Notes: generated by a model from the sequence alone, not told the origin. A stretch of DNA of 64,000 nucleotides from an uncultured Sphingobium sp. (GCA_946885845.1 CAMPHJ010000007.1:49173-113172); one strand, 5' to 3'. Shown: positions 1 through 8,300, counted from the stretch's first letter. Translations and numbers: made by a program.

Positions 1-519
1 GGCATCGTCAAGCATATGCCGGGGCATGGACGGGCGCTGGTCGACAGCCATCTGGACCTGCCGGTCGTCACCGCCGACGAAGATGCGCTGCTGACTGACC
101 TCGCCCCGTTCCAGACGCTCAAGGATGCGCCGATCGGCATGACCGCGCACGTCGTCTACACCGCCTGGGACGCTGACTTGCCCGCCAGCCTTTCGGCCAC
201 CGTCATCGACACCATCATACGTGGAAAGATCGGCTTTGACGGCCTGCTGATGTCGGACGACCTGGACATGAAGGCGTTAAGCGGCAGCATCCCTGAACTT
301 GCCGCAGCAGCGGTGGCGGCGGGGTGCGACCTGGCGCTTAATTGCTGGGGTCGAATGGATGACATGGTGGGGATCGCCCGTCTGCTGCCCGACATCGGCG
401 TGAAGTCAAAGGCCCGCTTGGACCGCGCCATGGCGTCAGCCAGGCTGGACAGGGATAATCCCCCGCTGGAAACGCTGCTGGCCACGCGCGACCATCTGCT
501 GGCGATGGCGGCCGCGTGA
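1..519 (+). CDS. nagZ: Beta-N-acetylhexosaminidase NagZ, C-terminal part (5' end outside window)
   Basis: This is a glycoside hydrolase family 3 enzyme that removes GlcNAc from anhydromuropeptides during cytoplasmic cell wall recycling. The reading frame is open from base 1, so the start lies upstream. The fragment opens with the family motif KHMPGHGRA (nt 10-36). The SDDLDMKALSG block that carries the nucleophilic aspartate lies near nt 250-285. The stop overlaps the next start as GTGA, so it is probably co-translated with scpA. This nagZ-scpA-scpB-tatABC order is one I associate with sphingomonads and related alphaproteobacteria. Confidence 0.93.
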   Translation, partial: GIVKHMPGHGRALVDSHLDLPVVTADEDALLTDLAPFQTLKDAPIGMTAHVVYTAWDADLPASLSATVIDTIIRGKIGFDGLLMSDDLDMKALSGSIPELAAAAVAAGCDLALNCWGRMDDMVGIARLLPDIGVKSKARLDRAMASARLDRDNPPLETLLATRDHLLAMAAA

Positions 520-1325
520 GCTTTCCGGCGACAGATATTCTTCACGCGGTGGACGAAAGACCCTCGTCCGCAGCCCGCGCCGACGTGCTGACAGTCAGCT
601 TCGACAGCTGGGAAGGCCCGCTTGACCTTCTGCTTGCCCTGGCTCGTTCGCAGAAGGTCGATCTGCGCGAAATCTCCATCCTTGCGCTGGTCGAACAATA
701 TCTTGCCCATATCGAAGGCGCGCGAAAGCTGAAGCTGGAGTTGGCAGCCGATTATCTGGTGATGGCCGCCTGGCTCGCTTATCTGAAATCGTCGCTTCTG
801 CTGCCGCGTGAGGCACAGCCCGAACCCGCACCGGAAGAACTGGCCCTGCGGCTCCAGTTACGGCTTCAGCGACTGCAGGCCATGCGGGAAGCCAGCGCCC
901 GGCTGATGGCCAGCGATCGGGTTGGCCGCGACGTGTTCGTGCGCCCACATCCTGAAGGATTGCGGCTGGTCCGCCGCGCGAAGTGGACGGCCAGTCTGTT
1001 CGATCTGCTGCAATGCTATGGGCAGATCCGTGCCCGGACGCAGCCCGTCGTTCATATGGTCGTGGCGCGCCCGGTCATGACGCTTGATGAAGCGATCCAG
1101 CGCGTCGGCGCATTGTTGGGCGCGGCGATCGACTGGACGGCGCTGCAATCTTTTCTGCCCACCGGTCAGGATGATGCCATGGCGAAATCCGCGCTCGCCA
1201 GCAGCTTTGTCGCAGCGCTGGAACTGGCGCGGCAGGGGCGGCTGGAAATTCAGCAGGAAGGGATATTCGAACCGATCTTCCTGCGTGCGGCGCTGCCCGA
1301 ACATGGTGGAGCGCTATTGCCGTGA
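516..1325 (+). CDS. scpA: Segregation and condensation protein A (kleisin of Smc-ScpAB)
   Basis: A 269-aa kleisin that joins ScpB and bridges the SMC heads in chromosome condensation. The diagnostic N-terminal block FDSWEGPLDLLLALARSQKVD is at about residues 29-49. It is followed by ISILALVEQYL and the YLVMAAWLAYLKSSLLLP helix. The C-terminal winged helix (about 180-260) is conserved in pattern. The start is GTG at 516, which overlaps the nagZ stop. The stop overlaps the scpB start, so the two condensin partners are translationally coupled. The length is typical of the alphaproteobacterial family. Confidence 0.95.
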   Translation: MSFPATDILHAVDERPSSAARADVLTVSFDSWEGPLDLLLALARSQKVDLREISILALVEQYLAHIEGARKLKLELAADYLVMAAWLAYLKSSLLLPREAQPEPAPEELALRLQLRLQRLQAMREASARLMASDRVGRDVFVRPHPEGLRLVRRAKWTASLFDLLQCYGQIRARTQPVVHMVVARPVMTLDEAIQRVGALLGAAIDWTALQSFLPTGQDDAMAKSALASSFVAALELARQGRLEIQQEGIFEPIFLRAALPEHGGALLP

Positions 1326-1915
1326 CGCAGGAACCCGACGATTTCATCCGCGCGGTAGAAGCTGCGCTCTTCGTCGCGGAACATCCGCTGTCCCTGACGG
1401 AATTGCGCCAGCATGTCGGCGAGGGGGGCGACCTGTCCGCCACCCTGGCCACGCTGACCGGCCATTATGCCGGGCGCGGCGTCAATCTGGTGGAGCGCGG
1501 CGGGCGATGGCATTTCCAGACGGCCGCTGACCTTGCCCACATATTGCGCCGGGAAAAGGACGAAAGCCGCAAATTGTCGCGCGCAGCCATGGAAACGCTG
1601 GCGATTATCGCCTATCATGAACCCGTCAGCCGCGCCGAAATAGAGGCCATTCGCGGCGTTCAGGTGGCGAAGGGCACGCTCGACGTGCTGATGGAGGCAG
1701 GCTGGGTCCGTCCCGCCGGGCGGCGCGAAGTGCCGGGGCGGCCTCTGATCTATACGACGACAGTAGAATTTCTGTCACATTTCGGGCTTAGCAGCCGCCG
1801 TGACCTTCCCGGACTGGACGATCTGCGGGCTGCTGGATTGCTCTATCCGGTCGATCTGGCGCTGGAAGGGCTGGGTGCTCAATCCGGTCTGGAAAATGAC
1901 GATGAAGACGCCTAG
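1322..1915 (+). CDS. scpB: Segregation and condensation protein B
   Basis: A 197-aa dimeric winged-helix partner of ScpA in the Smc-ScpAB complex. Visible signatures are the N-terminal IRAVEAALFVAEHPLSLTEL block and the central LSRAAMETLAIIAYHEPVSRAEIEAIRGV segment, which is highly conserved in ScpB. A second winged helix runs to about residue 165, followed by an acidic tail. The GTG start overlaps the scpA TGA. It is followed 28 nt later by tatA. Confidence 0.95.
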   Translation: MTQEPDDFIRAVEAALFVAEHPLSLTELRQHVGEGGDLSATLATLTGHYAGRGVNLVERGGRWHFQTAADLAHILRREKDESRKLSRAAMETLAIIAYHEPVSRAEIEAIRGVQVAKGTLDVLMEAGWVRPAGRREVPGRPLIYTTTVEFLSHFGLSSRRDLPGLDDLRAAGLLYPVDLALEGLGAQSGLENDDEDA

Positions 1916-1943
1916 ATAGGTTGGGTTTCAGGAGTACGTTCAA

Positions 1944-2180
1944 ATGGGTTCCTTTTCATTGATGCATTGGGTCATCGTCCTCCTGGTGGTGATGCTGCTA
2001 TTTGGTGGTGGTCGCATTTCCGGCCTGATGGGCGACGTCGCAAAAGGCATTAAGAGCTTCAAAAAGGGGATGGCGGACGACGATGATGTCACGCCCACCA
2101 AGCCCGCGACCCGTCTTGAAGGGCATCGCGTGCCTGAACAGGACGCGCCGACCGCCACGGAAGAAAAGACCAAGGCCTGA
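1944..2180 (+). CDS. tatA: Sec-independent translocase subunit TatA
   Basis: A 78-aa pore-forming component of the twin-arginine export pathway in the inner membrane. It has the expected form: one N-terminal membrane segment (about residues 5-20, ending [12 protein letters not shown]), then an amphipathic helix ([12 protein letters not shown]) and a short charged tail rich in Asp, Glu, Thr and Pro. A purine-rich AGGAG sequence lies 10-15 nt upstream of the ATG. It is first of the tatABC set, 29 nt before tatB. Confidence 0.95.
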   Translation: MGSFSLMHWVIVLLVVMLLFGGGRISGLMGDVAKGIKSFKKGMADDDDVTPTKPATRLEGHRVPEQDAPTATEEKTKA

Positions 2181-2209
2181 TCTTTCCACCGACCGGGCGG
2201 TAGACGCGC

Positions 2210-2626
2210 ATGTTCGATATCGGTTCGACCGAACTTTTGCTGATCGTGATCATCGCGGTGATCGTGATCGGTCCCAAGGACTTGCCTCGCGCCTTGTACA
2301 AGGTGGGACAGGTTCTGGGGAAAGCGCGCGGCATGGCCCGCCATTTCCGCACCGGCGTCGATGCAATGGTGCGCGAAGTGGAGATGGAAGAACTGGAAAA
2401 GAAATGGGCCGACCAGAACCGTCGCATCATGGAAGAGCATCCGTCGGAAACGCCGTCCGTCGTTGATGCGGAGCCGTCTTCCTCGGCGACAGATGGCGTG
2501 ACTCCGCCGTCATCGCCGCCACCTTTCGTGGCCCAGTCCGCGCCCGCAGCGCCCGCTCCGGCAAGCGATGGCCCGCCCTATCTTGTGGCTCAACCCGATA
2601 CGAGCAAGGGCGACCCCGCCGCATGA
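2210..2626 (+). CDS. tatB: Sec-independent translocase subunit TatB
   Basis: A 138-aa partner of TatC in the twin-arginine signal peptide receptor. It begins [12 protein letters not shown], the TatB-type opening with a membrane-embedded Glu. This is followed by [15 protein letters not shown] and a long charged amphipathic helix (about residues 25-75). The C-terminal third is a low-complexity Ser/Pro/Ala linker, as is usual for TatB. The stop overlaps the tatC start by 4 nt (ATGA). Confidence 0.94.
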   Translation: MFDIGSTELLLIVIIAVIVIGPKDLPRALYKVGQVLGKARGMARHFRTGVDAMVREVEMEELEKKWADQNRRIMEEHPSETPSVVDAEPSSSATDGVTPPSSPPPFVAQSAPAAPAPASDGPPYLVAQPDTSKGDPAA

Positions 2627-3408
2627 TGGACATTGACGACAGCAAAGCGCCGCTGCTCGAACATTTGATCGAACTGCGCGGGCGGCTTTTGAAATGCGTG
2701 TGGGCTTTGTTCCTGACGGGCGCCGTCTGCTTCTATTTCTCGGAGCAATTGTTCGCTTTCCTGGTCCACCCGCTGAAGGAAGCCTTTGGCGATGGCGGCG
2801 GGCGTCTGGTCTACACGAAACTTTACGAAGCCTTTTTCGTGCAGGTAAAAGTCGCGATCTTTGGCGCTTTCTGTCTGTCCTTCCCCATCATCGCCAACCA
2901 GCTCTGGGCCTTTGTAGCGCCTGGTCTCTATGCCAAGGAAAAGAAGGCGCTGCTGCCATTTCTGGTCATGACGCCGGTGCTGTTCCTGATGGGCGCCAGT
3001 CTGGCCTATTATGTGGTGATGCCCACCGCCTTTCACTTTTTCCTGCAATTTCAGGGTAATAGCGGTGGTCTTCAAGTGGAGGCCCTGCCCAGCACCGATG
3101 CGTACCTGACGCTGGTGATGCAGTTCATTCTGGCGTTCGGCATCAGTTTCCTGATGCCCGTGCTGTTGATGTTGCTCAACCGTGCCGGTTTCGTCACCCG
3201 CGCTCAATTGATCGGGCTGCGGCGTTACATGATCGTGGCCGCGTTCGTGGTGGCCGCCGTGCTGACGCCGCCTGATGTGGTATCGCAGCTGATGCTCGCA
3301 ATCCCGCTACTGCTGCTTTATGAAATCACGATCGTCGCGATCTGGTTCACCGATCGCCGGAAAGTGGTCGAAACCGACGTCACCGATACTTCCGACGCGC
3401 CCATGTAA
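2623..3408 (+). CDS. tatC: Twin-arginine translocase subunit TatC
   Basis: A 261-aa polytopic inner membrane protein that recognises twin-arginine signal peptides. The N-terminal [15 protein letters not shown] motif (about residues 9-23) is characteristic of TatC. Six hydrophobic segments follow. The first periplasmic loop contains PLKEAF, and the second membrane pair includes [17 protein letters not shown]. The gene ends the tat operon and is followed directly by a strong hairpin shared with the convergent entericidin gene. Confidence 0.96.
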   Translation: MMDIDDSKAPLLEHLIELRGRLLKCVWALFLTGAVCFYFSEQLFAFLVHPLKEAFGDGGGRLVYTKLYEAFFVQVKVAIFGAFCLSFPIIANQLWAFVAPGLYAKEKKALLPFLVMTPVLFLMGASLAYYVVMPTAFHFFLQFQGNSGGLQVEALPSTDAYLTLVMQFILAFGISFLMPVLLMLLNRAGFVTRAQLIGLRRYMIVAAFVVAAVLTPPDVVSQLMLAIPLLLLYEITIVAIWFTDRRKVVETDVTDTSDAPM

Positions 3409-3409
3409 A

Positions 3410-3434
3410 AAGGGCTCGCGCGATGCGAGCCCTT
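3410..3434. terminator. Bidirectional hairpin terminator between tatC and the entericidin gene
   Basis: A perfect 10-bp stem (AAGGGCTCGC / GCGAGCCCTT) with a 5-nt loop begins 1 nt after the tatC stop. Read on the minus strand, the stem runs into TTTTT, giving a good intrinsic terminator for the convergent entericidin gene. On the plus strand the U-tract is short. Confidence 0.8.
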
Positions 3435-3461
3435 CGACAGACGCTGCAGCGTCCGCCTTGC

Positions 3462-3590
3462 TTAATCAGCTGCTTCTTCGACGGCCTGGCCAGCGCTCTG
3501 CACGTCTTTGCCTGCGCCTTCTACGGTGTTGCATGCCGCTACCATCAGCGAACCGGAAAGCAGCAGGGCGGCAAGGATCTTCTTGGTCAT
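3462..3590 (-). CDS. Entericidin A/B family lipoprotein
   Basis: A 42-aa protein missed by length filters, read from ATG at 3590 with AAGGAG 7 nt upstream. It has a lysine-containing start (MTKKIL), a hydrophobic signal segment and a lipobox-like VAAC at residues 17-20. The mature part, NTVEGAGKDVQSAGQAVEEAAD, matches the entericidin pattern. Entericidins are small membrane lipoproteins. In E. coli they form an antidote/toxin pair linked to stationary-phase lysis; in alphaproteobacteria they are mostly stress-induced envelope proteins of unclear role. Only a single copy is present here. An EcfG-type promoter lies upstream. Confidence 0.9.
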   Translation of the reverse strand: MTKKILAALLLSGSLMVAACNTVEGAGKDVQSAGQAVEEAAD

Positions 3591-3604
3591 GTTAGTCTCC
3601 TTAA

Positions 3605-3629
3605 AACTTGGCCGACTGGGCACGCCAAG
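3605..3629 (-). promoter_or_regulatory. Leader hairpin just upstream of the entericidin ribosome binding site
   Basis: A 7-bp inverted repeat (ACTTGGC / GCCAAGT, loop 11 nt) sits immediately 5' of TTTTAAGGAG on the minus strand. A hairpin followed by four T and the Shine-Dalgarno sequence could be an mRNA-stabilising leader or a weak attenuator. Only the structure is seen; the function is inference. Confidence 0.4.
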
Positions 3630-3645
3630 TCAGCAGCGGAAACAA

Positions 3646-3670
3646 AACCCATGGAGTTGGAATACGTTCC
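3646..3670 (-). promoter_or_regulatory. EcfG-type (general stress response) promoter of the entericidin gene
   Basis: The minus strand reads GGAAC (3670-3666), a 17-nt spacer, then GTT (3648-3646). This matches the alphaproteobacterial EcfG consensus GGAAC-N16/17-(c)GTT. The predicted start of transcription is near 3638, about 50 nt before the entericidin ATG. Small envelope lipoproteins are common members of this regulon. Confidence 0.65.
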
Positions 3671-3717
3671 GCATCCGCAAACATCTTCAAAAAGAAGGAA
3701 ATATCCCGAAAATAGCT

Positions 3718-3769
3718 GAGCCCGGAACGCGTCGGGGGGGGGGAGAAGCGTTCCGGGCTCATTTTTTTT
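3718..3769 (+). terminator. Strong intrinsic terminator-like hairpin with a G10 loop, no assigned gene
   Basis: A perfect 13-bp stem (GAGCCCGGAACGC / GCGTTCCGGGCTC) encloses a 17-nt loop containing ten consecutive G. It is followed on the plus strand by A and eight T. This has the form of a rightward terminator, but no rightward gene lies between the entericidin gene and this site. Leftward, the stem is followed only by AGCTATTTT. It may end a small RNA or serve the hydrolase gene at 3975. Confidence 0.6.
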
Positions 3770-3974
3770 GGACAGCAAGAGCGGGGGGCAAAAGATTTGC
3801 TATCCGAGGTGTAGAACCCCCGTCCTTTGAATTTGGTTCCCCTGATATTCGTGATCCTAAAATATTAAAATGCGCTCATATCTCAACAGGTTGGCGATTC
3901 CTCCCCATTATCCGTGAGAAAAATTCACCTTTTTCCTGTTGCGTGGACAGGTGCAAACCGGCTTCATCGACCTG
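3770..3974. other. AT-richer non-coding stretch with a possible leftward promoter
   Basis: There is no plausible protein gene in 3770-3974. The base composition is visibly more AT-rich than the surroundings. On the minus strand, TTGAGA (3886-3881), a 16-nt spacer and TATTTT (3864-3859) resemble a sigma-70 promoter. It would fire leftward toward the hairpin at 3718-3769, giving a transcript of about 135 nt. No known RNA family is recognised. Confidence 0.3.
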
Positions 3975-4907
3975 TCAGATGCGGGGGCGACCTGTATTTC
4001 GATATTCCGGGCGGATAGTGGACTGCGGCAACGCTGCCTCCTCCATCGCATCTGCGCTAGTGGCCGACGTCGATTGAACGCCCTCATGCACGTTGGCCAC
4101 ACTATAAAGGGGAGCGGTCACGAGGGGAGCAGGCGGCGAAGGCCGGAATGAAGGGCCGGACTGATATTCGCGCCCGGAATAGGAAATGCGGAAAGAGGCT
4201 GGAGCGCCTTTTACCCCGGGCATCCGGTAAAAAATATGCGCGCCGACGACGGCGACCGGGTTAAGTGACGGTGCCCAACTGGGTCTGACCGCCAGCGTGT
4301 GGTAGAAAGTCGCAAGCCCTACCGGTGCATAGGCCTTCCCGGAAAGCGCTTCCTGCGCGATTCGTCGGGCTCGCGCCCAGCTTTGCCGGTCACTTGCGCG
4401 CGCCATCGACCCGTCGCAACTGAACGTGAACTGGCAGCGGAGATCTGTTCTTTCCGATCCCTGATAGACGACGCCGCAAACGCTGTTCGGCCAGAGCGGG
4501 CTGCGTACTCGGTTCAACACGACCTGGGCGACGGCCCGCTGACCCTCCTGCGGTTCGTTGCCAGCTTCATAATAAATCGCCGACGTCAGGCAGTTGAGCG
4601 CGCGATAGCTGTCGAGCGCCGTCCCCCCGCGAAAGACCGCAGCCGGTGCCGCTGGAGACGCGCCAAGCGTCAACACCGCGGTGCTGGCGGTTGGCCGGTA
4701 AGCGGGCAGGCGGTCGAACAATCCCTGGGCAAAGAAGAAGGCGGAACCTGGAAAGTTGGCGCCCGGCTCTTCTGCCAGGTCTTCCCGCGCGGCGGCGTCG
4801 TCCAGCAGGTCGAGCGGCGCGGCGGTGATCAGGCGCGGCGCGCCCAGCGCCAGCAACGCCAGCGCGGCGATCACCCCATGCCTTGTCCCTGCGCCCGCTC
4901 GTGCCAA
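3975..4907 (-). CDS. SleB-type cell wall hydrolase
   Basis: A protein of up to 310 aa with an N-terminal hydrophobic export signal and a C-terminal Hydrolase_2 (SleB/CwlJ) domain. The domain begins at about residue 105 with LNCLTSAIYYEAGNEP, which holds the conserved glutamate, and continues through AVAQVVLNRVRSP and CQFTFSCDG. Family members cleave peptidoglycan at the muramic acid-GlcNAc bond or remodel it. The boundary given uses TTG at 4907. A GTG at 4874, preceded by AAGG, would give a shorter protein starting directly at the signal segment and may be the true start. The Pro/Ser-rich tail is not conserved. The gene is divergent from cysteine synthase. Confidence 0.88.
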   Translation of the reverse strand: MARAGAGTRHGVIAALALLALGAPRLITAAPLDLLDDAAAREDLAEEPGANFPGSAFFFAQGLFDRLPAYRPTASTAVLTLGASPAAPAAVFRGGTALDSYRALNCLTSAIYYEAGNEPQEGQRAVAQVVLNRVRSPLWPNSVCGVVYQGSERTDLRCQFTFSCDGSMARASDRQSWARARRIAQEALSGKAYAPVGLATFYHTLAVRPSWAPSLNPVAVVGAHIFYRMPGVKGAPASFRISYSGREYQSGPSFRPSPPAPLVTAPLYSVANVHEGVQSTSATSADAMEEAALPQSTIRPEYRNTGRPRI

Positions 4908-5091
4908 GTCGTACCGTTCCTGAAAAAGCCGGAAAATCGCTTCTTCCCAAGGGCGTTAGAGTAAAAAACTTGCGATTTCCTGATCAAATTCAGGCGTGTC
5001 CCGCGCCGGGACAATGTCATCGCCAAATGTTACGGCCTATCCGCCAAGCGTCTCTTTTGCCGGATCATCATTCCCTTGCTTGGCAAGGGTC
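4908..5091. other. Divergent control region between the hydrolase gene and cysK
   Basis: This 184-bp region separates the leftward hydrolase gene from the rightward cysteine synthase gene. It contains a small hairpin, GTCCC-GCGCC-GGGAC (4998-5012), and an imperfect palindrome, CCTGATCAAATTCAGG, just before it. Either could be an operator. No promoter can be assigned with confidence. Confidence 0.35.
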
Positions 5092-6111
5092 ATGTCCCTC
5101 CGCTATGCCAACGCCATGCTGGTTCAAAAAGATAGCCTCGCCCTGATTGGCAACACGCCCATGGTGCGCCTTGCCGGGCCTTCAAAGGAAACGGGCTGCG
5201 ACATTTTCGCCAAATGCGAATTTGCCAATCCCGGTGCGTCCGTGAAGGACCGCGCCGCGCTGTTCATCGTCAACGATGCGGAGGAAAAGGGGCTGTTGCA
5301 GCCTGGCGGCACCATTGTCGAAGGGACTGCGGGCAATACCGGCATCGGGTTGGCGCTGGTCGCCAATGCCAAAGGGTATAAAAGCATCATCGTCATGCCG
5401 GAAACGCAAAGCCGGGAGAAGATGGACACGCTACGCGCCCTGGGGGCGGAACTGGTCACGGTGCCTGCAGCCGCCTATTCCAACCCCGGCCATTTCGTCC
5501 ACACATCCCGCCGGATCGCGGAGGAGACGAAAAATGCGGTCTGGGCCAACCAGTTCGACAATATCGCCAATCGCAAGGCGCATATCGTCGGCACTGCCGA
5601 GGAAATCTGGACCCAGATGGATGGGCAGGTCGACGGCTTCACCTGCGCGGCGGGGACCGGCGGCACCATTGCTGGCGTGGGCCTGGGTCTCAAGGCGCAT
5701 GATGAGGATATCACCATTGCCCTGACCGACCCCCATGGCGCGGCGCTCTATAATTATTACGCTCATGGCGAATTGAAGGCGGAAGGGTCTTCGGTCGCCG
5801 AAGGCATTGGCCAGGGGCGCATCACCGCCAATCTGGAAGGCGCGCCCATCGACACGCAGTTCAGGATTTCCGACGAGGAAGGGCTGCTGTGGGTCAGGCG
5901 ACTGCTGGCGGAAGAGGGGCTGTGCCTTGGTCTTTCGTCGGGCATCAACGTCGCGGGCGCAGTCGCGTTGGCGAAGGAGCTTGGTCCGGGCAAGCGGATC
6001 GTCACCATCCTGTGCGACACGGGCTTCCGCTATTTGTCCACTTTGTACAATCGTGATTGGCTGGAAGCGAAGGGGTTGACGATATTCCCCTGGCTCGCGC
6101 ACAATCGCTGA
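5092..6111 (+). CDS. cysK: Cysteine synthase A (O-acetylserine sulfhydrylase)
   Basis: A PLP enzyme that makes L-cysteine from O-acetylserine and sulfide in the cytoplasm. The N-terminal LIGNTPMVRL block and the PLP lysine in NPGASVKDRAA (K52 for this start) are present. So are the substrate loop EGTAGNTGIGLA, the phosphate loop TGGTIAGVG and LCLGLSSGINVAGAVALA. I chose ATG 5092 because AAGGG lies 3-7 nt upstream, giving 339 aa. An in-frame ATG at 5116 is the alternative, and the longer frame from 4996 has no ribosome site. It is monocistronic or co-transcribed with the small gene 40 nt downstream. Confidence 0.9.
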   Translation: MSLRYANAMLVQKDSLALIGNTPMVRLAGPSKETGCDIFAKCEFANPGASVKDRAALFIVNDAEEKGLLQPGGTIVEGTAGNTGIGLALVANAKGYKSIIVMPETQSREKMDTLRALGAELVTVPAAAYSNPGHFVHTSRRIAEETKNAVWANQFDNIANRKAHIVGTAEEIWTQMDGQVDGFTCAAGTGGTIAGVGLGLKAHDEDITIALTDPHGAALYNYYAHGELKAEGSSVAEGIGQGRITANLEGAPIDTQFRISDEEGLLWVRRLLAEEGLCLGLSSGINVAGAVALAKELGPGKRIVTILCDTGFRYLSTLYNRDWLEAKGLTIFPWLAHNR

Positions 6112-6151
6112 CAGCCGACACAGGTCGCGGCGGCGAAGAAAAGAGCATTGA

Positions 6152-6457
6152 ATGGCTGAAACACCCCGCCGTCAGGAAGGGTTGCAGCGCGTCCAGATCG
6201 GCCTCACGGGGCTGGCGGGCGTGGTTCTGCTGGTCGGTTTGGCCAACATCGTGATCGACAAGGCGCGGGTCGATGACGCCGCCATGCCGCCGCCAGCCGT
6301 CCCGACACTGGAACTGAACGCGATCGCGCCCAAAGAGCCACTGGCTGAACTGGGCGTGCAGCCCGCACCTGAACAGGCGCCGATCGTGCCTGATCTTCAG
6401 CCCGATCCCAATCTGAAAAAGCCGATGGATCAGGACCTTCAGCCAACGGAGCCTTGA
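6152..6457 (+). CDS. Small single-pass membrane protein of unknown function
   Basis: A 101-aa protein with a charged N-terminus, one membrane segment (about residues 15-36, IGLTGLAGVVLLVGLANIVI), and a Pro/Ala/acidic tail with PDLQPDPNLKKP. No family is recognised. The start is preceded by a GAAGAAAAGAG purine run. It lies 40 nt behind cysK and before the mraZ promoter region. The N-in, tail-out topology suggests an inner membrane protein with a periplasmic tail. Confidence 0.7.
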   Translation: MAETPRRQEGLQRVQIGLTGLAGVVLLVGLANIVIDKARVDDAAMPPPAVPTLELNAIAPKEPLAELGVQPAPEQAPIVPDLQPDPNLKKPMDQDLQPTEP

Positions 6458-6555
6458 GCCACCGCGCCCGCCGTCCTGCGCTGACATGCCAGTCACCCTT
6501 TGCGGTGCTTGACCGCCCCGTGCCCTTTATCTGAATCCCTCAACCCCGTTCGGCC

Positions 6556-6612
6556 TGAGCTTGTCGAAGCGCTCTACTTTCCAAAAAGAAGTGGAGCCCT
6601 TCGACAGGCTCA
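6556..6612. repeat. REP-like imperfect palindrome (GAGCTTGTCGAAG family)
   Basis: The arms TGAGCTTGTCGAAGCGCTCT and its near-complement ending CTTCGACAGGCTCA form a long imperfect hairpin around TTTCCAAAAAG. The outer core GAGC(T/C)TGTCGAAG is a dispersed intergenic repeat that I recognise from sphingomonad genomes. It may help end the cysK transcript and insulate the mraZ promoter. Confidence 0.7.
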
Positions 6613-6677
6613 TTGGCATGCAATCAAACTTGGGACAGACGGGGTAAACTGCACATTAAAACCAGAACAAAACAGGA

Positions 6678-6706
6678 TTTCCCAGTTTTCCCCTAAATTT
6701 CCCTTT
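6678..6706. promoter_or_regulatory. Candidate MraZ operator: three 10-bp-spaced repeats
   Basis: The plus strand shows TTTCCC units with CCC at 6681, 6691 and 6701, exactly 10 bp apart. On the other strand these read GGGAAA / GGGGAA / GGGAAA. MraZ of other bacteria binds several short G-rich direct repeats (TGGGN type in E. coli) spaced 10 bp, upstream of its own gene. The position about 140 bp before mraZ fits autoregulation of the division cluster. Confidence 0.55.
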
Positions 6707-6843
6707 TCTTGTCGGCCTCCCCTTGGTATTTGAATGCCATAGGGGTTTTCAGGCTTTGCTAGTCCTGCGGACCGGGCTGCTGTGATGCGGTTCGGCGGCT
6801 GACGGCCTGCGCCCTTTTGAACAGAGGGGCAAACGGTCCAAAC

Positions 6844-7341
6844 GTGTCGGAAACCATTCTCTTTACGGGTAACGCATTCAGCGTCGCGGACGGCAAAGGC
6901 CGCTTCGTGTTGCCCCTGGAGATGCGTCGGCAGGTCAAGCTGTCCAGCGGCAATGAAAATCGGCTTTATCTCTCGGTCCACGGCGACAACCCCTGCGCCA
7001 CGGGCTTTGGGGAATCGCACCGCCGCCACCTGTTCAACGAAGTCGAGGACCTGGCCCGCGAAGCGCGTGCGCAGGGCCGCGAATATAATGCCGACCTGGA
7101 ACTGGAGCGCCGCCTCGGCACCATCGAGGAAGTGAATTTCGACGAAGGCGGGCGCTTTGCCATGCACCCCGATATCAAGGATGAATATGGCATCACCGAC
7201 GCCGTCTTCTTCTATGGCGTGGGCCGTTACATGCAGCTGTGGAGGCCCGAAACGCTGGTCGATAGCAAGGACCGGCCCGAACTGATCCGCAACAAGGTGC
7301 GCCGCTGGCTCGACCAGCGCGATTCGGGAGCCGGCAAGTGA
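6844..7341 (+). CDS. mraZ: Transcriptional regulator MraZ
   Basis: A 165-aa AbrB-like DNA-binding protein with two SpoVT/AbrB-type repeats. It opens the division and cell wall cluster and usually represses it. [24 protein letters not shown] forms the first repeat. [32 protein letters not shown] forms the second, with a longer insertion between repeats, as is usual in alphaproteobacteria. I chose GTG 6844 because it aligns with the family start. A TTG at 6817 is also open. AGAGGGG lies rather far upstream. The stop overlaps rsmH by 4 nt (GTGA). Confidence 0.92.
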   Translation: MSETILFTGNAFSVADGKGRFVLPLEMRRQVKLSSGNENRLYLSVHGDNPCATGFGESHRRHLFNEVEDLAREARAQGREYNADLELERRLGTIEEVNFDEGGRFAMHPDIKDEYGITDAVFFYGVGRYMQLWRPETLVDSKDRPELIRNKVRRWLDQRDSGAGK

Positions 7342-8300
7342 CCGCTGTTGCCGCCGATCCCGATCGCCACATTCCCGTACTGCTCGATGAAGTGCTCGAC
7401 GCTCTCGCCATCAACCCCGGCGAAGTGCATGTCGATGGGACCTTTGGAGCGGGCGGCTATTCCAGCGCCATGGCGGCGCGCGGGGCGAAGGTCTTTGCAT
7501 TCGACCGTGATCCCGATGCGATTCGCGAAGGGCAGGCGCTCGCCGATGCCAATGGCATCACGCTGATCGAGGGTGAGTTTGCGAGCATGGACGTCCTGTT
7601 GGCGGAGCGCGGTGTCGCTTCGGTGTCGGGCGTCACGTTGGACATTGGCGTGTCGTCGATGCAGCTCGACCGGGCGGAGCGCGGCTTTTCCTTTCAGTCC
7701 GACGGCCCGCTGGCCATGACGATGAGCCAGTCGGGGATGAGCGCGGCTGACTTCCTTAACACAGCGGCTGAGCAGGACATTGCCGATGTCCTCTACCGCT
7801 ATGGTGAGGAACCTCGGTCGCGCCGGGTGGCGCGCGCGATTGTCGACGCCCGACCGCTGGAACGGACGGCCCAGCTTGCCAGCGTCGTTCGTCGCGCGCT
7901 GGGGCACAAGCCGCATGACAAGAAGGACCCCGCCACCCGCACTTTCCAGGCGATCCGCATCCATGTGAATGGTGAACTGGACCAGCTGGAACGTGGGCTG
8001 GAAGCGGCCGAGGCGCTGCTGGAGGAAGGCGGCCGCATCGCCGTCGTCACTTTCCACAGTCTGGAAGACCGGATCGTCAAGCAGTTCCTCCGCAAGCGTA
8101 GCGGTGGAGAAGGAAGTGGTTCGCGCCACCTTCCTGAAAAGCAGGCTGGGGAGGCCCCCACCTTCCTCAAGCCTGCAAAGGCGGTGCGGCCGGGGGATGC
8201 GGAACTCGCCCGCAACCCCCGTGCCCGCTCCGCCACATTGCGCAGCGCCGTTCGAACGTCGGCGCCCGTGCCTGCTTCGTCGCGGAGTGCCCGGTCATGA
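7338..8300 (+). CDS. rsmH: 16S rRNA (cytosine1402-N4)-methyltransferase RsmH (MraW)
   Basis: A 320-aa SAM-dependent enzyme that methylates N4 of C1402 in the ribosomal P-site. It begins with [14 protein letters not shown] and the SAM loop [29 protein letters not shown] follows in the middle, and [16 protein letters not shown] with [12 protein letters not shown] lies toward the end. All are diagnostic of MraW. The length is normal. It starts with GTG overlapping the mraZ stop and overlaps ftsL by 4 nt at its end, so it is part of the coupled cluster. Confidence 0.97.
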   Translation: MTAVAADPDRHIPVLLDEVLDALAINPGEVHVDGTFGAGGYSSAMAARGAKVFAFDRDPDAIREGQALADANGITLIEGEFASMDVLLAERGVASVSGVTLDIGVSSMQLDRAERGFSFQSDGPLAMTMSQSGMSAADFLNTAAEQDIADVLYRYGEEPRSRRVARAIVDARPLERTAQLASVVRRALGHKPHDKKDPATRTFQAIRIHVNGELDQLERGLEAAEALLEEGGRIAVVTFHSLEDRIVKQFLRKRSGGEGSGSRHLPEKQAGEAPTFLKPAKAVRPGDAELARNPRARSATLRSAVRTSAPVPASSRSARS

